A DNA stretch of 5,909 nt from an uncultured Bacteroides sp. (GTDB taxonomy: Bacteria > Bacteroidota > Bacteroidia > Bacteroidales > Bacteroidaceae), in contig NZ_CAJTSC010000090.1 of assembly GCF_910578895.1 (NCBI RefSeq), positions 1-5,909 on the forward strand, given 5' to 3'. Shown piece by piece: positions 5,799-5,909 of the stretch (position 1 is its first letter; each line of letters starts with the position of its first letter). The notes under the pieces are model-generated. The model was given only the letters and a program-made list of their open reading frames with translations. It was not told the DNA's origin and made no database searches. A program made the translations under genes and the position numbers.

Positions 5799-5909
5799 CC
5801 CGGCGCCGCAGAATCGCCTGTTTCCGCCCCGATGTGCTGCCCGCCGGAAAAAACGGAATGAGAAACGCTTATCTTACACACATACAGCGCGATAGCGAAA
5901 TCCTTACAA
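5799..5909. other. Non-coding window edge, no gene recognised
   Basis: This stretch completes the 433-base gene-free region upstream of gpmI. It starts with the palindrome CGGCGCCG and contains G+C-rich runs around 5824-5847. No terminator with a T run, no promoter matching TAnnTTTG and no tRNA-like structure was found. A minus-strand frame is open from the edge to a stop at 5759-5761, but it shows no recognisable protein. Confidence 0.45.

Noticed and set aside
5898..5907. AAATCCTTAC shared with the gyrB upstream region (326-335)
   Set aside because: Ten-base matches are expected many times by chance in a window of this length.
5759..5908. Minus-strand frame open for 49 codons from the right edge, possible tail of an upstream gene
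   Set aside because: The length is within chance for an open frame. The sequence has no recognisable motif, and its last third is encoded by the tandem repeat.

Overview
The window is a piece of a Bacteroidales chromosome, most likely Bacteroides. The protein sequences read like the Bacteroides versions of GyrB, S20, GpmI and a DUF3109 protein. The strongest promoter-like sites fit the Bacteroidetes -7 consensus TAnnTTTG rather than an E. coli -10 box, and the gene starts lack clear Shine-Dalgarno sequences, which is usual in that phylum. No rRNA, tRNA, CRISPR array, insertion sequence or phage gene is visible. This is mostly a housekeeping region.

Layout, left to right. (1) The 3' end of rpsT (ribosomal protein S20) on the + strand, followed by a clear intrinsic terminator. 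(2) A 227-base gap with a pyrimidine-rich stretch and a gyrB promoter. (3) gyrB on the + strand, complete at 653 codons, closed by a strong hairpin terminator, with a possible second + strand terminator about 110 bases further on. (4) A convergent junction. (5) Three minus-strand genes, transcribed from right to left: gpmI (cofactor-independent phosphoglycerate mutase), a small predicted lipoprotein, and a cysteine-rich DUF3109 protein. (6) A 433-base stretch upstream of gpmI with no convincing gene. It holds a long gpmI leader with stem-loops and a possible 24-codon upstream reading frame, a textbook Bacteroides -7 element (TACCTTTGC), and an exact 16-base tandem duplication.

Functionally, rpsT, gyrB and gpmI serve translation, DNA supercoiling and glycolysis. 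The lipoprotein stands out: its DNA is visibly richer in A+T than its neighbours, and it sits between gpmI and the DUF3109 gene, so it may be a later arrival. DUF3109 starts only 13 bases after the lipoprotein stop and is probably cotranscribed with it, although a -7-like site overlapping the lipoprotein's last codons could give it its own promoter. I found no clearly new biological system. The points most worth checking are the gpmI leader and its upstream repeats, the odd composition of the lipoprotein gene, the metal-site-like cysteines of DUF3109, and the tandem hairpins after gyrB.
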